From Nocardia takedensis NBRC 100417 (lineage in GTDB: Bacteria; Actinomycetota; Actinomycetes; Mycobacteriales; Mycobacteriaceae): DNA of 64,000 bases. The notes under the pieces were generated by a model that was not told the origin of the DNA, searched no databases, and saw nothing but the letters and a program-made list of their open reading frames with translations. Positions 55,467 through 64,000 of this stretch are shown in pieces. A program made the translations under genes and the position numbers. Position 1 is the stretch's first letter. Each line of letters begins with the position of its first letter. The DNA is taken from contig NZ_BAGG01000009.1 of NCBI RefSeq assembly GCF_000308695.1, positions 62,001 through 126,000 on the forward strand. The letters are read 5' to 3'.

Positions 55467-56480
55467 GTGATCTGCCCGCACTGTGCGCAGAATGTGCTGC
55501 GCAGGGAGCGCACCGGGAGGCGGTGCGGGAAATGTCGTCAGGCGTTCGCGTTGGAGCCGAAGGAGACGGTGCTCGGGCTGCACGACATGCGGGTGCGCAG
55601 GTTGGCGGACAAGCTCGGGGGCGGTCGGGGGCTGCGGTACACGCTGCCGCAGTTGTATTACGCGGCGGCGCGGCGCAAGGTGCCGGATCTGCGGGTCCGG
55701 TTCCTGGGGCGACGGTTCCTGGTGTCGGTGCCGATCGCGGTGGTGACGTTCTTCACGGCGATCAGCGGTGTCATCCCGCCGGCGATCACGCTGGTGGTGG
55801 GCGCGGGCGCGTTGATCCTGGTGAATCTGGGGATGACGGCGATCAAGCCGTGGTTCCTGCGCACGTCGCCGGTCCGGTTGCCGGTGACCTACGACCGGTT
55901 CGTCCAGGACACGTTCAACCGTTGGATCTCGGTGTACGGCGCGCCGCCGCACGGGTCGGTGGCCGATTTCGTCACCCCGCCGCCGGTTCCGGAGTTCCCT
56001 CGGGTGGCGTTGCTGTGCGAGGACCGTTCGGTGTGGGCCTGTCTGGCGGCCAACGGCGCGGTGGAGAACTGGCAGATGGTGTTCGCGAATCGGGTGGATC
56101 GGTTGCCGCCCCGGGTTCCGGTGCTGATCCTGCACGACGCGAGTGTGGCGGGTCTGCTGTTCGCGGGTGCGGCGCTGGCCGCGTTGGGGCCGCGCGGGGT
56201 GCCGGTCGGTATCGCGCCGCGGTCGCTGCTGGGGAAGCCGAAAGCGTTGCGTTTGCGCGATGCTCAGCCGTCGAAGGCGGATCTGGACCGGGTGCGTCCG
56301 CTGGTGTCGCCGCAGGAGTTCGAGTGGCTGGCGCAGGGCTGGTTCTCGCCGGTTTCGGCGGTGCCGCCCGCGAAGTTGATCGCGGCGGTGGACGGTGCGC
56401 TGAACCGGGCGGAGGACGCCACCGATCCGGATCGGCGTGCCGCCCGGGCGATCGGCTTCCTGACCTGGCCGGCCGCGTGA
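55467..56480 (+). CDS. Zinc-ribbon membrane protein with TopoVI-A-like motifs
   Basis: A 337-residue protein of unrecognised family. The N-terminus is a zinc ribbon (C3-x2-C6 and C20-x2-C23). Residues 57-66 read RYTLPQLYYA. Two membrane helices span about 84-126. The C-terminal domain holds VALLCEDRSVWACL (Glu185), VLILHDASVAGLLFA (Asp224) and ends GFLTWPAA. The C-terminal layout is repeated in the next gene. The LYY, Glu, HDAxxAG order recalls the winged-helix/Toprim arrangement of TopoVI-A, Spo11 and JetD; this is an inference, and the second Toprim acid is missing. GTG start. Confidence 0.65.
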   Translation: MICPHCAQNVLRRERTGRRCGKCRQAFALEPKETVLGLHDMRVRRLADKLGGGRGLRYTLPQLYYAAARRKVPDLRVRFLGRRFLVSVPIAVVTFFTAISGVIPPAITLVVGAGALILVNLGMTAIKPWFLRTSPVRLPVTYDRFVQDTFNRWISVYGAPPHGSVADFVTPPPVPEFPRVALLCEDRSVWACLAANGAVENWQMVFANRVDRLPPRVPVLILHDASVAGLLFAGAALAALGPRGVPVGIAPRSLLGKPKALRLRDAQPSKADLDRVRPLVSPQEFEWLAQGWFSPVSAVPPAKLIAAVDGALNRAEDATDPDRRAARAIGFLTWPAA

Positions 56481-56562
56481 GCGCGGGCGGGGGTGTTCGT
56501 GCGGCGGCCCGTGGGCGGTTCTCGGCTCGCCGGTCGGCGCGCCTTGGCGATAGGTTTGCCCG

Positions 56563-57372
56563 GTGGTCTCCAGGGTGAAGGCGCGGTTACTGGGCCGTGC
56601 GTTGCGCGTGGCGGCGGGGCGAGCGGCCGCGCCGGGCGATCTGCGTTTCACCGAGGGCCAGCTCTACTACGAACTGTGCCGCACGCTGACGCCGCTGCCG
56701 CGCGGTCTGCGGCCGGGGTTCACGGTGGCCGCGCCGGTGTCGTTCGCGGAGTTCCGTGCCGCGTTGGACGAGCACGGTCCGGTGCCGGGCCTGCTGCTCC
56801 CCGAACCCGCACGACCTCGGCCGGCGGGCGCGCACACGTCCGAACCGGACCTGTTCGACTACGGCCTGCCGCGTCTGCTGGTGTGCGAATCCGACGCGGT
56901 CGCGCAGATGTTGCGCGCCAACGGCATTCCGATGGAGTCGGCGTGTCCGGTGTTCGGCGCGGGTGAGCTCCCGCTGGACCCGCGCGTGGCGCGCATGCTC
57001 ACACTGACCGAACGCCCGACGGTGTTCGTCCTGCACGACGCGACCCCGGCCGGGCTGGAGTTCCCGATGGCGCTGCCGGATCTGGCCGGCCTGCCCGACG
57101 GTGTGCGCGTCGCTCCGCTGGGGTTGCGGCCTCGGCAAGCGTTCGCGCTGCACCTGACCCATCGCGGCGGGCCGGGGTCGGAGCCGAGCGCGGACCTGGA
57201 CCCCGCCGAGCGGGCGTGGTTGCGGCGCGGCCGGTTCGCCGAGGTCGAGGCGGTGCGTCCGGCGTCGCTGCTGCGCACCGTGCATCGACTCGTGCGCGAG
57301 GTCCGTCCGCGCGTCACCGTCCCGTTGCGCCACCTGCGCGCCGCGGGTTTCCTCACTTGGCCCAGCGCATGA
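56563..57372 (+). CDS. Soluble paralogue with TopoVI-A-like motifs
   Basis: A 269-residue protein related to the preceding one but without zinc ribbon or membrane helices. Shared blocks are RFTEGQLYYEL (29-38), LLVCESDAVAQML (Glu109), VFVLHDATPAGLEF (Asp159), ERAWLRRGRFAEVEAVRPASLLRTV and a terminal GFLTWPSA. HDATPAG compares with the DADPYG Toprim motif of archaeal TopoVI-A, with the second Asp replaced by Thr. GTG start 82 bp after the previous gene. Function unknown. Confidence 0.65.
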   Translation: MVSRVKARLLGRALRVAAGRAAAPGDLRFTEGQLYYELCRTLTPLPRGLRPGFTVAAPVSFAEFRAALDEHGPVPGLLLPEPARPRPAGAHTSEPDLFDYGLPRLLVCESDAVAQMLRANGIPMESACPVFGAGELPLDPRVARMLTLTERPTVFVLHDATPAGLEFPMALPDLAGLPDGVRVAPLGLRPRQAFALHLTHRGGPGSEPSADLDPAERAWLRRGRFAEVEAVRPASLLRTVHRLVREVRPRVTVPLRHLRAAGFLTWPSA

Positions 57373-57384
57373 AAGGGACCGACC

Positions 57385-57858
57385 ATGTCGGTGCGACGGC
57401 AGATCACCTACACCGATGAGTTGCTCGCCGACGGCACGGTGCACCGCCGGTATTCCGACGGCCGCCAGGAGTGGCGCACCCGCGGCCCGAACGCGGTGTA
57501 TTGGCGTGACAATCACGGAGACACGGGCACCGACGAACCGCTGGGCCGCAAACTCGTCAAGCGCACCTACGCCAACGGCGCGGTCCGTTACGCGCGGGAG
57601 TCCGGTTACGGCCGCACCCTGTGGGGCGACGGCACCCTCACCGTGAACCGTTCTTCCTTCGGCGGCCGGTTGGGCCTGTTGCTCGGTTCGGTGGCGGTGG
57701 GCGCGCTGGCGTGGAATCTGGTGATGCCGCCGGAGTCGTTGACCCCGCTGGAGGAGGAGGAACTGCGCAGGCAGGCGGAGGCCGCCGCGCAGTCGAGCGG
57801 TTCCTCCGACTACGGCTCGTGGGACGACTATTCCGACGACGACGGCGATTTCGGATAG
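57385..57858 (+). CDS. Membrane protein with MORN/WG-like repeats
   Basis: A 157-residue protein. The first 85 residues contain three or four short beta-hairpin repeats (LADGTVHRRYSDGRQEWR, YANGAVRYARES, LWGDGTLTV) resembling MORN or WG repeats. A membrane helix (about 94-111) and a Glu-rich then Asp/Ser-rich acidic tail (DDYSDDDGDFG) follow. It starts 12 bp after the TopoVI-A-like paralogue and ends 8 bp before the ligase, so it is part of one operon. Function unknown. Confidence 0.7.
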   Translation: MSVRRQITYTDELLADGTVHRRYSDGRQEWRTRGPNAVYWRDNHGDTGTDEPLGRKLVKRTYANGAVRYARESGYGRTLWGDGTLTVNRSSFGGRLGLLLGSVAVGALAWNLVMPPESLTPLEEEELRRQAEAAAQSSGSSDYGSWDDYSDDDGDFG

Positions 57859-57866
57859 GAGCGACG

Positions 57867-59552
57867 GTGGGGCGATGGTGCGCGGCGCTGACCGCCGACC
57901 CGGCCGCGACGGTCCGCGCGGTCGGGTTCGAGCCCGCGGCGGGGGCGCGCGGATTCGGCGCGGACGAGGTGTTCACCGCGGGGGAGTTGCGCGCGGTCGG
58001 GACGGTCACCCTGTTCGACGCCGACCGTCTGCGCGCGAGTCTCGGCGCGGATCTGCCGCCCGACTGTCGTGACGGCGACCTGCTCCTGCACGCCTACGCC
58101 CGGTTCGGCCTGGACGGAATCGCCAGGGCCGAAGGGATGTTCGCGTTGGCGATCGCCGAAGGGCCGGATCTGCTGCTGATCCGCGACCACGTCGGCGCCC
58201 GCACCTTGTTCTACGCGAAGTCGAGAAGCGAATGGCTGGTGTCGGATTCGCTGCGCCCGTTGACGCGCTGGCCCGCACTGCGGACCGGCCTGCACCTGCC
58301 CGCGGTGCGCGCGTTCCTCACCTTCGCCTACCTCCCGGGTCGGGAGACGCTGCTGCGCGGCGTCTTCGAAGCCCTGCCCGGCCGCTGCCTGCGCCTGCGT
58401 CCCGACGGCACCAGCGACGAGCGGGTGTTCTGGGAGCCGACCGAGATCGAGGACGACCGACCCGCCGCCGAACACGCCCTGGCCCTGCGCGCCCTGCTCG
58501 AGGAGGCGACGCGCAGGCGACTGCCCACGGGCGAACCGGTGGGGGTGCTGTTGTCCGGGGGGATCGATTCCAGCCTGGTCACCGCGCTGGCGGCGAAGAA
58601 CCACGACCAGACGGTTTGCTCGTATTCGATCGCCTTCACCGGGACCACCCCGAACGAACTGGCCTACTCCGGTCTGGTCGCCGCGCACTGCCACACCGCG
58701 CACCGCGTGCTGACCGTGCCGGGGGAGACGGTGGCCGCCCGCCTCGCCGACACCGTCGCCCTGCTGGACTGTCCGGTCGGCGACCCGCTGACCGTGCCGA
58801 ACCTGATGCTCGCCGAAGCCGCCGCCGCCGACGGGGTGCGCGCGGTGCTCAACGGCGAGGGCGGCGACCCGGTGTTCGGCGGCCCGAAGAACCTGCCGAT
58901 GCTGATCTTCGAGTTGACCCGCACCGATCCGAGCCCCGCGGCCCGCGCCATGGCCTACCTGGACAGTTACCGCAAGTGCTATTCGGACCTTCCGGTCCTG
59001 CTGAGTCCCGACGTCCTCGCGGAACTGATCGATGCCCCGCCGCTCACCGACCAGGTCGCGCCCTACCTGGGCCCCGGTCACATGACGAGCCTGCTGAACC
59101 GTCTCCTGCACACCAACCTGCGCACCAAAGGCGCGCACCACATCCTCACCAAGGTCGAACGGTTGACCGCCGCCGCGGGCGTGCAGGGCCGGTCGCCGCT
59201 GTTCGACCGGGCGGTCATCGACCACGCCTTCCGTGTTCCGCCCCGGCAGAAACTCGCGGGCGCCACCGAGAAATGGATCCTCAAGGAGGCCGTGCGCGAT
59301 CTGCTGCCCGCCACCATCGTCGACCGCCCCAAGAGCGGGATGCGGGTGCCGGTGCAGCAATGGCTGTCCGGTCCGCTGCGCGAACTCGGCCACGACCTGC
59401 TGCTCGGACGCTCCGCGCGGGCCCGCGGCCTGTTCCGCGAGGACACCCTGCGCGCGTGGATGCGCGGGGAGGGCGCGCTGCTGCCGCGGCAGGGCGGCAA
59501 GCTGTGGTTGGTGCTGTCGCTGGAGTTGTGGTTGCGCGCGTTCGAGGTGTGA
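57867..59552 (+). CDS. Asparagine-synthetase-like ligase lacking the glutaminase Cys
   Basis: A 561-residue protein with an N-terminal Ntn-type domain (DGDLLLHAYARFGLDGIARAEGMFALAI, LLLIRDHVGARTLFYA) and a C-terminal ATP-PPase synthetase domain (VLLSGGIDSSLVTAL at 227-241, NGEGGDPVFGG, ending SPLFDRAVIDHAF and KSGMRVPVQQWL). Active AsnB needs Cys2 to hydrolyse glutamine; this protein begins VGRWCAAL, with Cys only at residue 5. It is likely glutamine-independent, like beta-lactam synthetases and lasso cyclases, and may join its own amine and carboxylate substrates. GTG start after ATAGGAG. Confidence 0.82.
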   Translation: MGRWCAALTADPAATVRAVGFEPAAGARGFGADEVFTAGELRAVGTVTLFDADRLRASLGADLPPDCRDGDLLLHAYARFGLDGIARAEGMFALAIAEGPDLLLIRDHVGARTLFYAKSRSEWLVSDSLRPLTRWPALRTGLHLPAVRAFLTFAYLPGRETLLRGVFEALPGRCLRLRPDGTSDERVFWEPTEIEDDRPAAEHALALRALLEEATRRRLPTGEPVGVLLSGGIDSSLVTALAAKNHDQTVCSYSIAFTGTTPNELAYSGLVAAHCHTAHRVLTVPGETVAARLADTVALLDCPVGDPLTVPNLMLAEAAAADGVRAVLNGEGGDPVFGGPKNLPMLIFELTRTDPSPAARAMAYLDSYRKCYSDLPVLLSPDVLAELIDAPPLTDQVAPYLGPGHMTSLLNRLLHTNLRTKGAHHILTKVERLTAAAGVQGRSPLFDRAVIDHAFRVPPRQKLAGATEKWILKEAVRDLLPATIVDRPKSGMRVPVQQWLSGPLRELGHDLLLGRSARARGLFREDTLRAWMRGEGALLPRQGGKLWLVLSLELWLRAFEV

Positions 59553-59586
59553 CCGCGGTGACGGCACGGAGAGGAGTCACCGCCGG

Positions 59587-60324
59587 ATGAGCCGGATCAA
59601 ACAGGTCGCCGACGACGAGAACGAGGTCCACCGGGTGGCCGACTTCGTCGACGCGGGCAGCAACGCCGTCACCCCGGTGGCCACCTTCCCTCCCGAGGTG
59701 GCGCTCGCGGTCGTGCAGGCGTTCGCGGGCATCGTGCGGACGGCGAAGTCCGCGCCCGCCGCCACCACACCCGACGCCGACGGGGTCGTGCGTTCGCAGA
59801 CCTTCGAGGAAGGCGACGTCTACCTGATCGAGAAACCGTTCGACGGATTCTTCGCCGACCGCTACCTGATGGACTTCTACGACGTGACCGAACGCGGCAT
59901 CTGCTCGCGCATGCACCTGCACACCGGACTGCGGTTCGTGCGGATGATGACCGGGCCCGACACCCGCATCCGCGTCGGGTCGCTGTCCCCGTTCGAGGTC
60001 ACCCACGTCGCGGGCGTCACCCCGTTCACGCCCGAACAGTTCGTCGACGACCTGCCCGACACCCCGCCGGGCGTGCACCGCGTCCGGCACAACCTGATCG
60101 TGCCGCCGTGTTCGTTCGTGGACATGCAGATCCCGCGCGGGGTCAGTCACCAGTTCAACGCGATCGGGCCGCACGCGGTGATCGATTCGGTGCACCCGGA
60201 GGAATCCATCGAGGTGTTCCGCGAGCGTATGTCCGGGTTGCGGATGATGGCGCAGACGGTGTTCCTCGCCGACGAACTCGCGGACGCGTCGACCTGTGCG
60301 GAGTCGGTCGGCGAGGTGCGCTGA
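59587..60324 (+). CDS. Cupin-like protein paired with the AsnB-like ligase
   Basis: A 245-residue protein. An N-terminal helical segment (about 1-75) precedes a double-stranded beta-helix with candidate metal ligands in SRMHLHTGLRFVRMMTG (HxH) and IPRGVSHQFNAIGPHAVIDSVHPEES. This is a cupin pattern, but no specific family is recognised. It starts 34 bp after the ligase gene and probably completes the operon. It may modify the ligase product or substrate; this is inference. Confidence 0.65.
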   Translation: MSRIKQVADDENEVHRVADFVDAGSNAVTPVATFPPEVALAVVQAFAGIVRTAKSAPAATTPDADGVVRSQTFEEGDVYLIEKPFDGFFADRYLMDFYDVTERGICSRMHLHTGLRFVRMMTGPDTRIRVGSLSPFEVTHVAGVTPFTPEQFVDDLPDTPPGVHRVRHNLIVPPCSFVDMQIPRGVSHQFNAIGPHAVIDSVHPEESIEVFRERMSGLRMMAQTVFLADELADASTCAESVGEVR

Positions 60325-60473
60325 GGCGGATACGCCGCGGCGAGGGGGCTGGGGACGGTTGTGGACGAATCCGCACGTCAGCCCTCGGGGCGCGGCCTCA
60401 GGTGACTTGCGGCCGAACGGTGTTCGGGTAACAGGTCGTGGTTCAGGGGCAGACCGGGCGGTGTCCAGCCTCC

Positions 60474-60479
60474 TATACT
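60474..60479 (+). promoter_or_regulatory. -10 element upstream of the 60584 gene
   Basis: TATACT is a near-consensus -10, about 105 bp before the next start. No matching -35 is seen. It suggests that the 172-residue gene has its own promoter, separate from the ligase operon. Confidence 0.45.
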
Positions 60480-60583
60480 CGAGATGCGCCCGGTCGGGCG
60501 AGACGAGCTCGCTCGGCGTTCCACGGACCACCCATCCGCGGTCGCCCACCCGCGCGGCGGCCCCCTCCCGGAGGGAGCGCAGC

Positions 60584-61102
60584 ATGACCGATCCCGCGTC
60601 CGTCAAAGCCTGCCTGACCTGCCGTGACTATCCCCATCCCGTGCTGGCCGCCTTCCTGGCGCCCGAACCCCTGATCCGCGGCCACTGCATCCTGCACCTG
60701 CTCGAGCAGACCCCGTTGCGCGCCGGGCTCACCGTGCCGCGCCCCGACCTGATCACGCTGATCCAGGCGCACGCCGATCCCTCCGCGATCCACGTCGACT
60801 TCCACGCCCTGACCGCCCCCGCGCCCGACCCGGACCCCGCCCGCGAGATCCTGCACGATCACGCCATCACCAGCCCCGCGGGCCTCGACCTCGCCGACCC
60901 CGACGACATGGCCCGCCTGTCCCTGCTCCCCGAGCACCCCATCGGCCCCCGCCGCGTCGACGATTTCCAGGACGACGCCGTCCGCGAAGCCATGCTCGCC
61001 GTCTACACCCACTTCTCCATAGACAGCCGCATCCCCCTGCTCTACCACGGCTACGCCGACCCCACCACCGGCTGGTTCGCCCTCCCCACCGCCCCCGCCT
61101 AA
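60584..61102 (+). CDS. Hypothetical protein
   Basis: A 172-residue soluble protein of unrecognised family. It contains a CLTCRDYPHP motif near the N-terminus, a proline/aspartate-rich middle (APDPDPAREILHDHAITSPAGLDLADPDDMARLSLLPEH) and an aromatic tail (YTHFSIDSRIPLLYHGYADPTTGWFALP). No signal peptide or membrane helix. GGAGGGAGC precedes the ATG. Confidence 0.65.
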   Translation: MTDPASVKACLTCRDYPHPVLAAFLAPEPLIRGHCILHLLEQTPLRAGLTVPRPDLITLIQAHADPSAIHVDFHALTAPAPDPDPAREILHDHAITSPAGLDLADPDDMARLSLLPEHPIGPRRVDDFQDDAVREAMLAVYTHFSIDSRIPLLYHGYADPTTGWFALPTAPA

Positions 61103-61155
61103 TCGCCTCTGGCCTGGTGCGATTGCCATCGACGATGAGAGTTGCCGTCAGAAAT

Positions 61156-61171
61156 ATAGCATCAACGCTAT
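61156..61171 (+). promoter_or_regulatory. Operator overlapping the toxin start codon
   Basis: ATAGC-ATCAAC-GCTAT is a perfect 5-bp inverted repeat whose right arm runs into the ATG at 61170. TATAGC (61155-61160) could be the -10. It suggests autoregulation by the toxin-antitoxin complex on a very short leader. Confidence 0.5.
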
Positions 61172-61523
61172 GGGATGGGGTATCGTCGAGCTCGAGCCAG
61201 AGGTGCGTGCATGGTTGGAAGAACTCGACACGGATGATTTCGCGAGGGCGGCGTTCTACATCGATCTGTTGGCGGCCGAAGGTCCGCTGCTGAGCGAGCC
61301 CTACACGCGTCAACTCGATGGCAAACTACGCGAACTGCGATTCCACCTCGACGGTCGATCGGTGCGGATCACGTACTGGATCGCGCCAGGTAGGCGGATC
61401 ATCCTCATGACGGTATTCGTGAAGGCGCGGATGCGGGAGCGCGGCGAGATCGAGCGGGCGCGTGAGGCTATGCGGCGTTGCTTGCGGGAGCGGCACTCTG
61501 TGGAGGAGGACGGCGATGGGTGA
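61170..61523 (+). CDS. higB: HigB/RelE-type toxin (Gp49-like)
   Basis: A 117-residue protein of the phage-derived Gp49/HigB toxin group. Marks are VRAWLEELDTDDFARAAFYIDLLAAEGPLL, the YTRQLDGKLRELRFHLDGRSVRITYWIAPGRRIILMTVFVKARMRERGEIERARE core and the conserved basic residues of the RelE fold. Such toxins cleave ribosome-bound mRNA. The downstream XRE antitoxin overlaps by 8 bp in the toxin-first order usual for HigBA. Confidence 0.85.
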   Translation: MGWGIVELEPEVRAWLEELDTDDFARAAFYIDLLAAEGPLLSEPYTRQLDGKLRELRFHLDGRSVRITYWIAPGRRIILMTVFVKARMRERGEIERAREAMRRCLRERHSVEEDGDG

Positions 61524-61809
61524 ACGGGACGAGTGGGCGGCGCTGCGGGAGCGGCGGTTGCGGGAGCCCGGAGCGCGGGAAGCCTATGACGCGGCGCGGC
61601 TGGCTTATGAGCTCGGGCGCACGATTCGCGCGATGCGCGAGGATCGCGGGTGGAGTCAGAGCACGCTGGCCGACGCGGCGGCAATGACCCAATCCGCGGT
61701 GGCGCGGTTCGAGGCGGGCGGCACGGTGCCGAGTCTCCCGGTCTTGGAAAGGCTGGCGGCCGCACTCGACGCCGAATTGGTGGTCGAGGTGCGGCCGCGC
61801 GTGGCGTGA
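61516..61809 (+). CDS. higA: HigA-type XRE antitoxin
   Basis: A 97-residue antitoxin with a lambda-repressor-like HTH (LGRTIRAMREDRGWSQSTLADAAAMTQSAVARFEAGGTVPSLPVLERLAAALDAEL). It overlaps the toxin gene. Expected to neutralise the toxin and repress the operon through the dyad at the toxin start. The stop is 7 bp from the convergent hsaB stop. Confidence 0.85.
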   Translation: MGERDEWAALRERRLREPGAREAYDAARLAYELGRTIRAMREDRGWSQSTLADAAAMTQSAVARFEAGGTVPSLPVLERLAAALDAELVVEVRPRVA

Positions 61810-61816
61810 ACGGGGT

Positions 61817-64000
<2,184 letters not shown>

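Noticed and set aside
55467..57372. Wadjet (JetABCD) defence system
   Set aside because: The JetD-like motif order is only partial, and no SMC-like JetC, JetA or JetB gene is nearby.
57385..60324. Lasso-peptide biosynthetic cluster
   Set aside because: The ligase resembles a lasso cyclase in lacking Cys2, but there is no leader-peptidase (transglutaminase-like) gene, no PqqD-like recognition protein and no clear short precursor peptide.
55249..61816. Integrative element or genomic island with defined ends
   Set aside because: No integrase, transposase, tRNA target or flanking direct repeat was seen, so only the neutral term accessory block is supported.

Overview
The window looks like chromosomal DNA of a GC-rich mycolic-acid actinomycete (order Mycobacteriales), most likely Nocardia or a close relative such as Rhodococcus. 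The genus is an inference. It rests on the very high GC, frequent GTG starts, gene order shared with Mycobacterium tuberculosis (lsr2, clpC1, mhuD, mutY, canB, disA, radA, lpqE, carD, ispD, ispF, cysS, rlmB) and a KstR-controlled cholesterol-degradation locus.

Region 1 (1-23.7 kb) is conserved housekeeping DNA: nucleoid protein Lsr2, ClpC1 unfoldase, haem-degrading MhuD, MutY glycosylase, beta-carbonic anhydrase, the c-di-AMP synthase/RadA pair, lipoprotein LpqE, RNA-polymerase regulator CarD, two MEP-pathway enzymes, CysS and RlmB. Interspersed are an FHA-HTH protein, a WYL regulator with a divergent DinB-family enzyme, an MraY-type transferase outside any cell-wall cluster, a lone histidine kinase, an OsmC protein, and a CbtBA cobalt transporter behind a cobalamin riboswitch.

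Region 2 (23.7-31.4 kb) holds an enoyl-CoA hydratase, an acyl-CoA dehydrogenase, a complete ZnuABC zinc importer with a candidate Zur box, and a fused trehalose-6-phosphate phosphatase/GH15 trehalase.

Region 3 (31.8-39.6 kb and 48.1-64 kb) is the steroid catabolism locus. kstR faces fadE34-fadE28-fadE29-chsH2-chsH1-ltp2 (side-chain removal) across a perfect KstR box. kstD-chsH3 faces a KstD-like flavoprotein-hsaE-hsaG-hsaF operon (ring degradation, HIP-side products) across a second KstR box. The right edge carries hsaD (partial)-hsaC-hsaB on the minus strand. Two insertions split the locus: 39.7-48.1 kb (ECF42-type sigma factor with its DGPF partner, NUDIX, TetR, ZapE, and a MoxR-DUF58-DUF4129 operon) and 55.3-61.8 kb.

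The 55.3-61.8 kb island is the least explained part. It encodes two related proteins whose motif order recalls topoisomerase VI A/Spo11/JetD (an LYY motif, a Toprim-like Glu, then HDAxxAG), one of them with a zinc ribbon and membrane helices. They are followed by a membrane protein with MORN-like repeats, an asparagine-synthetase-like ligase that lacks the glutaminase cysteine, a cupin protein, an orphan gene and a HigBA-type toxin-antitoxin pair. No mobile element, tRNA, rRNA or CRISPR array was seen.
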